64,000 nucleotides of DNA from Phytoactinopolyspora alkaliphila (lineage in GTDB: Bacteria; Actinomycetota; Actinomycetes; Jiangellales; Jiangellaceae): assembly GCF_010550695.1 (NCBI RefSeq), contig NZ_JAAGOB010000015.1, forward strand, positions 62,001 to 126,000, in the 5' to 3' direction. A program made the position numbers and the translations under genes. Under the pieces are notes generated by a model that ran no database searches, was not told the origin of the DNA, and saw nothing but the letters and a program-made list of their open reading frames with translations. This document shows positions 32,632-41,461 of this stretch, one piece after another (the first letter of the stretch is position 1; each line of letters starts with the position of its first letter).

Positions 32632-34186
32632 GCGGAACCATGAGGTGGACGTTGCGGTCCACCGGCGTGCCGCCCAGCCCGTATCGGGCGCCGCCACGCC
32701 AGACATCGTTCGCGGCGAGCTGGCGGTGTAGAGAGGCCAGCTCGGCCACGTCCGTCGGCTCCGGACCGGGGTCGAGCGGCGCCCCGTGGTCGACGATGGT
32801 GGACGTGATCCGGAGCACCCCGTCGTCCTGCTGGATCAGCTCCAGGACCCTCGCCTGCGTGGGATAGTCGGTCATGGACGCGGTGGTGACTTCGAACAGA
32901 CCGCCCCCACCTCGGCGGTGGTGTGCCACGATGCGGTTGGCGTGGTGGTGGCCGTTGAGCCACAGAACCACGTTGGGGCAGGACAGCGCCACCTCCAGCA
33001 ACTCCGCGGCGTACGCGACGCCCGCCGGTGAGTCTGGGCAGATGCCGTAGCCGTTGCCCATGGACGGCGTGCCGTGATGGGAGGCGAGGATGACGACCGG
33101 CTGGTCCGGCCCGGTCAGTGCCCGAAGCTCGTCGGCCAGCCACGACAACTGTTCCCGGTCGATGCTGCCGTCCCACATCCCCTCGCGATGGTTCGTGTCC
33201 AGAACGAGGATGCACACGCCTGGAGCAGGGTCGTGACGGAAATAGCCCGTGCCCGTGTCCTGGTTGGACTCGGTGAACCCATGGCCGGCCGGGCCGGGAC
33301 CGCCTTCGCGGGCACGGTGAGCGGCCACGTAGCCGGCTGTATCCACCAGGTGCCGTTCTGGGTCGGGACTCACCTCGCGCGCCGGACCGGAGAAGATCGC
33401 CGACGGCCGCGCGAGAAAGGTGGTGAGTTCCTCTCCGGCGACGATGCCGTCCGGCAACGCCACCGGCTTGCTGTCTCCGGTGGCGATCAAGCTGAGGTCC
33501 CTTGAAGGGGCTGTGGTGCCGCCGACCAGGGCGTCGTGATTGCCCAGGCATGCCAGCCAGGGAGCGCCGACGCCCGGCGAATCGAACGGCTTGGAGGCGG
33601 CCGGAATCACCTGCGGCAACGTCGGGTACCCCCACAGTCGCTGGTATCGGCTGTCCCCCGTCTCCGGCACCCAGTACCACGGATCACCCCAGCCGGGACT
33701 CTGCGGGCCGTGATAGACGCCCCCGGCCGAGACGGGACGCACGACGCCGCCGTCCATCACCGACAGATACACCTCGACCTCGTTGAACTGGGCGTTGTCG
33801 ACGCTGTCCCCGGTCAGGACGGCGACATCGAGCTCGAGACGGGACAGGGTCTCCACCATCGCCGCTACAGCGTGACTGGTCAGGAGCTCGTTGGCCCGGA
33901 ACGCGTAGGTCGCGGCGCCTCCCCAGCCGGGCCGCTCAATGGCGGTCTTGGCGGCGAAGTCCAGTCGCAGCGGTGACTGTGTATCAGCGATGTGGAGGTC
34001 GGTGAGGTGCGCGGATCGCAGAAGAGGCCGTCCTGGCCCCACCACCGCGCCAGGGACCAGATCTGCTCGCACCCCGTGCGCTTCGCCCGGTGCCTCGTCG
34101 AATCCGAAGTACGGGTGCTCAAGGCCGTACCGGATTGGACGTCCGATGACCAGGGTTCGCTCCGTGGTGCTTCCGTGCTCACGCAT
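32621..34186 (-). CDS. Metallophosphoesterase (TIGR03767-like)
   Basis: The 521-residue protein contains calcineurin-type metal motifs: SAHLTDLHIADTQSP (DxH), LTGDSVDNAQ (GDxxDN), CLGNHDALV (GNHD), ILASHHGTPS and NGHHHANR (GHxH). The long insert between the second and third motifs fits the actinobacterial TIGR03767 group. There is no signal peptide. The substrate is unknown, but its place beside GDPD, in a region rich in phosphodiester genes, suggests a phosphomono- or diester. GGGAG precedes ATG 34186. Confidence 0.85.
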   Translation of the reverse strand: MREHGSTTERTLVIGRPIRYGLEHPYFGFDEAPGEAHGVRADLVPGAVVGPGRPLLRSAHLTDLHIADTQSPLRLDFAAKTAIERPGWGGAATYAFRANELLTSHAVAAMVETLSRLELDVAVLTGDSVDNAQFNEVEVYLSVMDGGVVRPVSAGGVYHGPQSPGWGDPWYWVPETGDSRYQRLWGYPTLPQVIPAASKPFDSPGVGAPWLACLGNHDALVGGTTAPSRDLSLIATGDSKPVALPDGIVAGEELTTFLARPSAIFSGPAREVSPDPERHLVDTAGYVAAHRAREGGPGPAGHGFTESNQDTGTGYFRHDPAPGVCILVLDTNHREGMWDGSIDREQLSWLADELRALTGPDQPVVILASHHGTPSMGNGYGICPDSPAGVAYAAELLEVALSCPNVVLWLNGHHHANRIVAHHRRGGGGLFEVTTASMTDYPTQARVLELIQQDDGVLRITSTIVDHGAPLDPGPEPTDVAELASLHRQLAANDVWRGGARYGLGGTPVDRNVHLMVPLSG

Positions 34187-34591
34187 CTCGCACTCCCATC
34201 ACCGATGGCGCCGCGCGCGACGCGGAAGGCGCAGCGCGTCGATACGTCCGACGCGCCGCGCTTCCGCACAGGCACACACAGCATTGCTGATGAGAAACTA
34301 GCGGCAGTTCACGATAATCTCAATCCCCTCAGACCGCCCACGGTGGGACGAACCGGCGACCTCCGCCAGTGAGGGATGATGGTCTCTTCGATCAAGAAGT
34401 GGATGTGACCAGGTCTTTTGATGCAAAGGATGGTGCGACCATGACGACGAGCGGAGCGGGAGGAGTTCATAACATATTTTCTGTTAATTCTTCTCGACTT
34501 GGCCCAGAAGATCGGCGGCCGGTCCACCTACCGCCCGGCAGTCCGTCCGGCGGCTCCTGCCCGGATACCGTGTGTGCGCGCTCGTGGCGGA
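34187..34591. other. Non-coding gap upstream of the metallophosphoesterase
   Basis: No convincing gene in 405 bases. An AT-rich block near 34465-34495 has GTTCATAAC and, 18 bases on, GTTAA, like the 21333 region, and a TAACA-N7-TGTTA palindrome at 34471-34487. It may be a regulatory site for the phosphoesterase, though it is nearly 300 bp from that start codon. Confidence 0.4.
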
Positions 34592-36775
34592 TCAGCTCCC
34601 CGCTGCGGCCAGGTCCTGGCCGGCGTCGACGCGGACCGCCTCGATCAGTGCGAGCCGTTCCGGATAGAGCGTCGGCGCCTGCACCCCGGCCTCGGAGGCG
34701 AACTGGCCGGTGACCACGGCGCCGTCCTCCCACCATCCCAGTGGTGAGCGGGTGGGACCGTCGATGCGATCGCCCGGAGGCAGCGGCGCGATCCGGTAGC
34801 GCGAGCGGGGGTCCAGGCCTGGGAGCCTGATCAGGCCGGTAGGCGCCTGCGCGCTGGTGGCCAGCTGTACCACCGCGAAGATCGCCCGGGATCGATCCGC
34901 AGCGACGACGCCGTGCACAAGAACCGCCGGGTCGGGATGATCGCCTCGCACTACGTCTCCGGTGTGCAGCAGCTCACGGATCCGCTTGTACAAGGCCACC
35001 CAGCCGCCCAGTTCCCGGCGTTCCTCCGGGGTGGCCGTGGTGAGGTCCCATTCGATGCCGAAGTGGCCGAACAGGGCCGTCCCCGCCCGGAAGCCGAGAG
35101 TGTGTCTGCGTCCCGTGGTGTGCGACACGGTGGCACCTACGTGCGCTCCGATCATGTCGAGCGGCACCAGGAGGCTGGTCCAGAGCTGTATCTGCTGGCG
35201 TTCCAGGGCATCGATGCAGTCCGAGGCCCAGATCCGGTCGGTGCGCTCGAGGATGCCGAGATCCACCCGGCCGCCGCCCGACGAGCACGACTCGATCTCC
35301 ACCTGCGGATGCCGGACCTTCAGCTCGTCGATCAGCCGGTATGTGGCCAGCGTCTGCCGGTGCACCGCCGCCGAGCCGCCATCGCCCCGGTGACCCGCGT
35401 CCACGAGATCCCGATTGTGGTCCCACTTGAGATACCCGATGGGATACTCGCTGAGCAGGGCGTCGAGCCGCTCCAGGATGTAGGCGTACGCGCCCGGATG
35501 GCCGAGATTGAGTACCTGCTGATGCCGGGCCTCCGGAGGCAACCGGTCACCGGCGGCCATGATCCACTCCGGGTGGGCTCTCGCCAAGCGGGAGTCCGGA
35601 TTGATCATCTCCGGTTCCACCCACAAGCCGAACTGCATGTCCAGCTTGGCAACGTGGTCGATCAACGGGTGCAGCCCGTCGGGCCAGACGTCGGTGTCCA
35701 CGTACCAGTCGCCGAGCCCGGCGCGGTCGTCGCGTCGGCCGCTGAACCACCCGTCGTCGAGCACGAACCGCTCCACGCCCACGTCGGCCGCCAGGTCGGC
35801 GAGCTGGCTGAGCCGGCCCAGGTCGTGGTCGAAGTAGACCGCTTCCCACGTGTTCAGCGTGACCGGCCGAGGCGAGCGGGCGTGTCCGGGACGGTGGCGA
35901 AGATGCTGGTGGAAGCGGCGCGAGACCTCGTCCAGCCCGTCGCCGTGTGAGCCGTAGATCCAGGGACTGGTGTAACGCTCCCCCGGGGCGAGACGGACCT
36001 CGCCGGGCAGAAGCAACTCGCCGCCGGCCAGGACGGCAACACCACGCGGCGTACGCTCAGCCAGGACGCGGTGGTTGCCGCTCCAGGCGACGTGCATCGC
36101 CCACACCGCGCCGGACCGGAATCCGAAGCCGCTCTCACCCGCCGCGAGCAGCAGGGTCGCGTCGAGTCCGGTGCGCCCGCGGCGGTTCTCCCGCAGATAC
36201 GTGCCGGCGGTGAACCGCGACCGCTGCGGGCTGCGCTCCCGCAAGTGTCGGCCCGTCATGTCGAGGAGCTCAGTCGCGACGGCCGGGACCGGCAGCGCCA
36301 GGTTCAGCCCGTCGACAACGTAGGTGTCCTCGCCCGTGTTCTCGACGCTCGCCCGCATCCGTACGAGTCCGGCGCCCGTCACGCCGATCTCCAGGATCAG
36401 CCGGAGGCGCGCGGCCGCGTCCTCCGCCGTGATCGTCACGTTCCTGCCGCCATCGGCCACGGCATCGGCTCGGCCAGCGACGGCGAACAGTGCCGAGAAC
36501 GCCGGGCCACCGCGGTGTCCCGAGAGCCCGGGAGTGCCGGTCCATCCGTAGGCGGGTTCAGGAAGCAGCCCGACCGGAACATCCCGGTCGATGCTGTTGT
36601 ACACCTGCTGCGGGCGCCGGGTCAGCGCCACGGCGGCCAGCTCGTCGTCGCTGAGCTCGCCCAGGTCGCGTCCCCAGTACACGACATGTGGCAGCTGGCT
36701 CCCCCGGCACTCAATCAGCAGGCTCGTTCCGCCCGCCCGGCAATGTATGAGCTCGTGGGCTTCGTCAGAGGTCAT
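34592..36775 (-). CDS. Alpha-galactosidase (GH36)
   Basis: The 727-residue protein has an N-terminal beta-sandwich, a TIM barrel with nucleophile Asp452 in GYLKWDHNRD and acid/base Asp519 in RIWASDCIDALERQ, the CSSGGGRVD substrate motif and a C-terminal beta domain. This is the GH36 alpha-galactosidase layout, hydrolysing terminal alpha-galactosides with retention. No signal peptide, so it acts on imported oligosaccharides. GGGAG precedes ATG 36775; GTG 36790 is possible. It is divergent from a ROK regulator. TTGACA (36833-36838, minus strand) may be its -35 box. Confidence 0.92.
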   Translation of the reverse strand: MTSDEAHELIHCRAGGTSLLIECRGSQLPHVVYWGRDLGELSDDELAAVALTRRPQQVYNSIDRDVPVGLLPEPAYGWTGTPGLSGHRGGPAFSALFAVAGRADAVADGGRNVTITAEDAAARLRLILEIGVTGAGLVRMRASVENTGEDTYVVDGLNLALPVPAVATELLDMTGRHLRERSPQRSRFTAGTYLRENRRGRTGLDATLLLAAGESGFGFRSGAVWAMHVAWSGNHRVLAERTPRGVAVLAGGELLLPGEVRLAPGERYTSPWIYGSHGDGLDEVSRRFHQHLRHRPGHARSPRPVTLNTWEAVYFDHDLGRLSQLADLAADVGVERFVLDDGWFSGRRDDRAGLGDWYVDTDVWPDGLHPLIDHVAKLDMQFGLWVEPEMINPDSRLARAHPEWIMAAGDRLPPEARHQQVLNLGHPGAYAYILERLDALLSEYPIGYLKWDHNRDLVDAGHRGDGGSAAVHRQTLATYRLIDELKVRHPQVEIESCSSGGGRVDLGILERTDRIWASDCIDALERQQIQLWTSLLVPLDMIGAHVGATVSHTTGRRHTLGFRAGTALFGHFGIEWDLTTATPEERRELGGWVALYKRIRELLHTGDVVRGDHPDPAVLVHGVVAADRSRAIFAVVQLATSAQAPTGLIRLPGLDPRSRYRIAPLPPGDRIDGPTRSPLGWWEDGAVVTGQFASEAGVQAPTLYPERLALIEAVRVDAGQDLAAAGS

Positions 36776-36968
36776 GGAGTCTCCCAGCACGGCGATCAGG
36801 TGCTGATTAGTTTTGTGTCAGAACTTATGATTGTCAACAGCCCGCAAGAACGTCACCTTCGCCGTGATCACCGGGCGAGGACCGACGTGCCTCCCGCTAA
36901 TATTTGTCGTTGCCGAATTAATCCAGATGGCTAGACTGACGTCCCCAGACATGGTGTGAGGGGGTTCG

Positions 36969-38120
36969 ATGGGCGTGGCACGGCCGCTGTGGAACGGACT
37001 CACCGACCCCGCGCGCTCGGTCGCACTGGAGGTGCTCCATCACGGTCCCCTGTCCCGCGCGGAGCTCGCGCGGCGGCTGTCGCTGTCGGCCGGTAGCCTC
37101 ACCAGGCTGTCCAAGCCGCTGCTGGATATCGGGGTTCTCACGGAGATCGGGACCGACGCCGAGAGGCGCATCGGCCGTCCGGCCGTTCTGCTCGACGTCG
37201 TGCCGTCATCGCGCCATTTCATCGGGGTCAAGCTGACCGGCGACGAAGCTCACGCGGTCCTGACCACACTCCGCGCCGAGGTGGTCGCCAGCGAGCGGGC
37301 GCCGCTGACCAGTCATCGCCCGGAAGACGTCGTCGCCATCGTGACCCGTCTTGTCCAGGACCTCTCGGACCACGTGGACGGCGTCGCCGCGCTCGGAGTG
37401 AGCTTCGGCGGAACTTCCCTGGACAGCGCGACCGTCGCGAGCGCCTTCTATCTCGAGTGGACCGATGTCCCGCTGGCCAGGATGCTCGCCGACGCCACCG
37501 GCATTCCCGCCGTCATCGAGAACGACGTCGTGGCGGTCACCGAGGCTGAGCACTGGTTCGGCGCGGGACGGCAATGCGAGCGGTTCGCCGTCATCACCAT
37601 CGGCGTGGGCATCGGATACGGGCTAGTCGTCCACGACCGGCTCGTCACCAGCCTGGACGTCGGGATCGGGCTGATCGGTCACGTGCCGCTCGATCCGCTC
37701 GGGCCGCGATGCCCCTTGGGCCACCGCGGGTGTGCCTACGCCATGCTCTCCATTCCCGCTATCCGCTCGTCGGTCTCCGTGGCGCACGGGCGAGACGTCT
37801 CCTACGACGAGTGCCTAGATCTCGCGGTGGCAGGCGACCCCCCGGCCCGGCGGGTGATCGACGACGCCGGTGGGGCGCTCGGGCAACTGGTTGCTCTGGT
37901 GGCCAATCTGACCATGCCGCACAAGGTCATGGTCGCTGGTGACGGCGTGCGATTGGCGCACGTCGCGCGGCCTGCGGTACTCCGCCGCATCCGCGATCAG
38001 CGCGACCCGAGAGCTGCGCCGGTCGATCTGGACGTCCAGGAGTTCGGCTTCCTGGAGTGGGCTCGCGGGGCAGCCGTGATCGCCATTCAAAAATACGTCC
38101 TGGACGAGCTGTCCCAGTGA
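36969..38120 (+). CDS. ROK-family transcriptional regulator with degenerate zinc site
   Basis: The 383-residue protein has an N-terminal winged HTH (SRAELARRLSLSAGSLTRL) and a ROK sugar-kinase-like domain (GVSFGGTSL, ENDVVAVTEAEHW, ITIGVGIGYGLV). The usual CxCGxxGCxE zinc motif reads CPLGHRGCAYA, missing one Cys and the Glu. GAGGGGG lies upstream of ATG 36969. It is divergent from alpha-galactosidase and likely controls it in response to a sugar. The incomplete zinc site and END rather than DND suggest altered ligand binding or loss of kinase activity. Confidence 0.88.
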   Translation: MGVARPLWNGLTDPARSVALEVLHHGPLSRAELARRLSLSAGSLTRLSKPLLDIGVLTEIGTDAERRIGRPAVLLDVVPSSRHFIGVKLTGDEAHAVLTTLRAEVVASERAPLTSHRPEDVVAIVTRLVQDLSDHVDGVAALGVSFGGTSLDSATVASAFYLEWTDVPLARMLADATGIPAVIENDVVAVTEAEHWFGAGRQCERFAVITIGVGIGYGLVVHDRLVTSLDVGIGLIGHVPLDPLGPRCPLGHRGCAYAMLSIPAIRSSVSVAHGRDVSYDECLDLAVAGDPPARRVIDDAGGALGQLVALVANLTMPHKVMVAGDGVRLAHVARPAVLRRIRDQRDPRAAPVDLDVQEFGFLEWARGAAVIAIQKYVLDELSQ

Positions 38121-38121
38121 C

Positions 38122-38169
38122 GATCAGATGGCCGGCGCGGCGTGATCTCGTCGTACCGGCCATCTGATC
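38122..38169. terminator. Bidirectional stem-loop between convergent genes
   Basis: GATCAGATGGCCGG (38122-38135) pairs perfectly with CCGGCCATCTGATC (38156-38169), a 14-bp stem with a 20-base loop, placed between the stops of the ROK gene and the TagC-like gene. No T-tract. Confidence 0.7.
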
Positions 38170-38214
38170 TGTGCGCCCATCTGACCTGTCTCGCCCGGTG
38201 ACGCAAACCCCGCG

Positions 38215-39357
38215 TCAGCGGCGCGGCGCGTCCTTGTACAGGATGGTGCAGAGCCGGTCGTCGGCCGGGTCGGCCGTCACGCTGGTGCCGAAGGCGAAGC
38301 CCAGGCGAGCGCTCTTGAGCTGACCAGGTGCGGACAGCCACACACCCATGCCTTCCGGCTCACGCCGGTGCAGTTCGTGGAAGTCGGTGACCCAGACCCG
38401 CTGCTCGACCTCACCGGTCCGCCAGTTGACCCTGGTCAAGTGGGTGTTTCCACGTCCCTCGGGCGGGTTGGAATCGTTGTAGATCTGACCGTCGAGGAGG
38501 TAGAGGTACTGTCCGAAGGTCGCGTAGCCCTGGAAGGTGGTGCCGATGAGCACGTCGGGCTGCGCGACGTCCGCGATCGGTTCGTAACTGTCACGTTCGT
38601 CGCGCACGTGGTCGAGCCGGAACAGCCCGTACCGGAAGCTGCCGTCCCTCCGGTACCGCATCACCAGGGTGCGGTACGCCGGGTCCACGTTGCAGGTGGT
38701 GCGGTCGACTCCCGGGACGAGCACCCGCCGCTGGAGGCCGGTGTCGCGTTCGGCATCGATGACGGCCCCGTCCTCGAACGGGAACCGGAGCAGGCGCGTT
38801 CCCCAGCCGCTGGCTCCCTCGGTGACGGCGTCGACCTCAGTCCAGAGATGCACGGACTGCCCGGTGCGCTCCACACCGATCGCCACGCCGTGTCCGAACC
38901 GCTTGAGGTACATGTGCCCGAGCATGTTTCCAGCCAGGTCGAGCTTCGTCATGGTCAGATCGCCGCGCGCGTTGCGGCGGGCATACTCTTCGTCGCCGGG
39001 CTCGTCGCCGGGCAGAGTGGTGCCGGCCTGGGTGAGCTGCACAACGTAGACGTGGCCACCGACGCTGTCCACCGCGAACGACTGCATGATGGTGCGCTGG
39101 TCCTTCAGACCGGCGTTGACGAACTGGGCACTGGTGGGACCCTCCAGATCGAACCAGGCCGAGACCGGAACCCGCCGCTGAGATGTGGCCGCCGCGGTAC
39201 CGCCCGGGCCAGTAGCCCACGCCGGTATGCCGGCACCGGCGGCGCCCGCGGCGAGGGTAGTGGCAGCCGCGGCTCCCAGCCCGAAGAGCCGCCGCCGGCT
39301 CATCGAGGTGCCACGGGGCATGGGGTCGCCATTGCCAGTCCTGCTCCGCTCCGCCAT
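38215..39357 (-). CDS. Tat-exported TagC-like/phage-P68-RBP-like beta-propeller protein
   Basis: A 380-residue protein from ATG 39357 (GGAGGAGGAG upstream). It has a Tat signal (SRRRLFGLGAAAATTLAAGA, cleavage near AWATGPG), then a repetitive beta-rich domain (QSFAVDSVGGHVYVVQL, NMLGHMYLKRFGHGVAIGVE, GYATFGQYLYLLDGQIYND). By recall this matches the TagC-like/P68 receptor-binding beta-propeller family, annotated as teichoic acid biosynthesis protein C or baseplate protein. The name implies no proven function; binding or cleaving wall polymers is plausible. It is monocistronic with an operator-like site upstream shared with both ABC operons. Confidence 0.72.
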   Translation of the reverse strand: MAERSRTGNGDPMPRGTSMSRRRLFGLGAAAATTLAAGAAGAGIPAWATGPGGTAAATSQRRVPVSAWFDLEGPTSAQFVNAGLKDQRTIMQSFAVDSVGGHVYVVQLTQAGTTLPGDEPGDEEYARRNARGDLTMTKLDLAGNMLGHMYLKRFGHGVAIGVERTGQSVHLWTEVDAVTEGASGWGTRLLRFPFEDGAVIDAERDTGLQRRVLVPGVDRTTCNVDPAYRTLVMRYRRDGSFRYGLFRLDHVRDERDSYEPIADVAQPDVLIGTTFQGYATFGQYLYLLDGQIYNDSNPPEGRGNTHLTRVNWRTGEVEQRVWVTDFHELHRREPEGMGVWLSAPGQLKSARLGFAFGTSVTADPADDRLCTILYKDAPRR

Positions 39358-39401
39358 GTTCTCCTCCTCCACGCGCCGTGCGGCGCTAATTCTCACGGAT
39401 G

Positions 39402-39437
39402 GAGGTAACGCTAACGTTGAAAGACGTTAATAACAAG
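39402..39437. promoter_or_regulatory. Operator/promoter of the TagC-like gene
   Basis: TAACGCTAACGTTG followed by ACGTTAATA (39406-39432) matches the first ABC-operon site (TAACTCTATCGTTC then ACGTTAATA, 21352-21377) apart from one extra spacer base and a few changes. On the minus strand TTGTTA, 17 bases, TAGCGT overlap the site and form a plausible promoter for the gene starting at 39357. Confidence 0.65.
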
Positions 39438-39533
39438 ATTTTTATCTCAAACATACGGTAACTTCTCACCGGCCCGCTCGACGACGATGCCGGTCACCGT
39501 GGAGCCGCCACGTATCCAGCGGACAGCTGCGGA

Positions 39534-40640
39534 TCAGACCAGGGTCGCCGCGAGGGGGTCCCAATCGCCGGAGAGCGGATCCGGTCGGTCGGCACCGGTC
39601 TTCAGAGTCACGAACCGGCCGCTTTCGGCCGACTCGGCGATGCCCGCCATCAGCTCCAGCACGTGCAGGGCGATCTCGGCGGAGGCCCGGTGCGACTGTC
39701 CGGCACGGATCGCGCGGGCCATCTCCACCACGCCGATACCCCGGCCCAGAGTGGCTCCGCTGACCGGCAGGCGCTCCCAGTCTTCCGCCCCGGGACGCAG
39801 CACCTCGAGTGAGCCCTCGAACCGATTGGGATCCGGCACCGACAGGGTGCCCTCCGTGCCGGCGATCTCGATCATGGTCCGGCGCACCACCGAGTCGAAG
39901 CTGAAGGTCGACGACGCCGTGGGACCGCCGTCGAAGTCCACCAGTGCGTTCACGTGCGTGGGCACTTCTACGCTGAACCGGGTGCCGGCTTTCGGACCGG
40001 ACCCGATCACCCGCTCAGCCCGCCCGGTGCGCGCGGTGGCGGCGACCCGGTGCGCGGAGCCGAACAGCGTCACCAACGTGGTGAGGTAGTACGGCCCGAG
40101 ATCGAACAACGGGCCGGCGCCGGACTGGAAGAGGAACTCCGGGCTGGGGTGCCAGATCTCCGGCCCGAACGACTGGACGGCTGTGGTCGCCGCGATCGGT
40201 GTTCCGATCACGCCTGCCGAGATCGCCCGCGCGGTCGACTGGATGCCGGATCCGAGCACAGTGTCCGGTGCGCACCCTATCCGCAGGCCCTTCTCGGCGG
40301 CCTCCGCGAGGAGCTTCTCGCCCTCGGTCACGTCGAGTACGAGGGGCTTCTCCCCGAACACGTGCTTCCCGGCAGCCAGCGCGGCCCGGGCCACCGTGGC
40401 GTGCGCCGCGGGGACGGTCAGGTTCACGACGAGCTCGACGTCGTCACGCACCAGGATCGTCGCGACGTCCCCTGCCACCGGAACCTCGTGCTCGGCCGCG
40501 ACCGCCGAGGCACGATCCACGTCGAGGTCGGCCACGGCTACCACGGAGACATCGGGGCACCTGGTCAGGTTGGCAAGATACTGCTTGCTGATCACGCCGG
40601 CGCCGACGACCGCGACACCAACCGGTCCGCTGTTCATCAT
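39534..40640 (-). CDS. Gfo/Idh/MocA-family oxidoreductase
   Basis: The 368-residue protein has the N-terminal Rossmann fold (GVAVVGAGVISKQYLANL) and the family motif GEKPLVLDVTEG containing the catalytic-side EKP. The C-terminal alpha/beta domain binds substrate (DLGPYYLTTLVTLFG). Such enzymes oxidise or reduce sugars or inositols with NAD(P). ATG 40640 overlaps the isomerase stop (ATGATGA), with GGAGAAGG upstream. It is the last gene of a run with two TIM-barrel isomerases and another Gfo protein, so it acts in that pathway. Substrate unknown. Confidence 0.9.
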   Translation of the reverse strand: MMNSGPVGVAVVGAGVISKQYLANLTRCPDVSVVAVADLDVDRASAVAAEHEVPVAGDVATILVRDDVELVVNLTVPAAHATVARAALAAGKHVFGEKPLVLDVTEGEKLLAEAAEKGLRIGCAPDTVLGSGIQSTARAISAGVIGTPIAATTAVQSFGPEIWHPSPEFLFQSGAGPLFDLGPYYLTTLVTLFGSAHRVAATARTGRAERVIGSGPKAGTRFSVEVPTHVNALVDFDGGPTASSTFSFDSVVRRTMIEIAGTEGTLSVPDPNRFEGSLEVLRPGAEDWERLPVSGATLGRGIGVVEMARAIRAGQSHRASAEIALHVLELMAGIAESAESGRFVTLKTGADRPDPLSGDWDPLAATLV

Positions 40641-41395
40641 GCGCCTTCTCCGGATCGATCCAGCGTGGCCAAGTACCGGTAACTCGCCTCGAGCGCGTCG
40701 AGCACGTCCGTCGCGCAGGTGTCGAACTCCACCACTCGCCACGCGTCCGGCGCCGCCGCCAGGTAGTCCTCGACCGGGATCTCGCCCTCACCCACCGCGA
40801 CGTTCGGCTCGCCGCGCACCACCGGGCCGTCCTTCACGTGCAGGAGACGGACCCGGTCACCGTGCCGGCGCAGCAGATCCGGCACGTCGGCCCCGCCGAC
40901 CGCCGCCCAATAGGTGTCGATCTCCAGGAAGATCTCCGGCGCCAGCAGGTCGGCCAGCACGTCCAGCGCGTGCCGGCCGTCCACGATGTATTCGAGTTCG
41001 TGGTCGTGGTTGTGGTAGCCGAATCGCAACCCCCGAGCCCGTGCCTGATCTGCTATCCCGTTGAGACGGTCCGCGATCCGGGCCAGTCCGTCCGCCGTCG
41101 CGAACTCCTCCCGCGGGATACCTCCGGGGACGATCACCAGCTCTGTGCCGAGCGTGTGCACGGCGTCGAAGATCTCCGCGGCGTCCTCACCTCGCATCAG
41201 GCCGGTGGCGTGGGTGGCGCACACCGCCAGTCCCAGGTCGTCGGCGATGCGGCGGAACCCCGCCGGGTCGTCGGTCGGAGCGAAAGGCTCCACTGCCGCG
41301 TACCCGATCTCCGCCAGGCGGCGAAGCACGCCCGCGCGGTCGTCGGCCAGTCGGTCACGGGCCGAGTACAGCTGGACGGCCAGGGGCGTGCTCAT
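40637..41395 (-). CDS. Sugar phosphate isomerase/epimerase (AP-endonuclease-2-like TIM barrel)
   Basis: The 252-residue single-domain TIM barrel has the family's metal-binding pattern: IVPGGIPREEF, GLRFGYHNHDHELE, FLEIDTYWAAVGG and LLHVKDGP. It is like IolE/IolI or xylose-isomerase-like epimerases and acts in the cytoplasm. It overlaps the downstream oxidoreductase and lies 66 bp after another isomerase gene. Pairing with Gfo/Idh/MocA enzymes is typical of 3-keto-sugar or inositol pathways. Confidence 0.88.
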   Translation of the reverse strand: MSTPLAVQLYSARDRLADDRAGVLRRLAEIGYAAVEPFAPTDDPAGFRRIADDLGLAVCATHATGLMRGEDAAEIFDAVHTLGTELVIVPGGIPREEFATADGLARIADRLNGIADQARARGLRFGYHNHDHELEYIVDGRHALDVLADLLAPEIFLEIDTYWAAVGGADVPDLLRRHGDRVRLLHVKDGPVVRGEPNVAVGEGEIPVEDYLAAAPDAWRVVEFDTCATDVLDALEASYRYLATLDRSGEGA

Positions 41396-41461
41396 AGGGT
41401 GACGTCTCCTTCGAAGTGCCGGCTTTCACTCGCGTCGGTCATGAAGAGTTGTGGGACTGGG

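Noticed and set aside
34309-34527. 72-codon minus-strand frame between metallophosphoesterase and alpha-galactosidase
   Set aside because: No ribosome site, AT-rich regulatory-looking DNA inside it and no recognisable domain.
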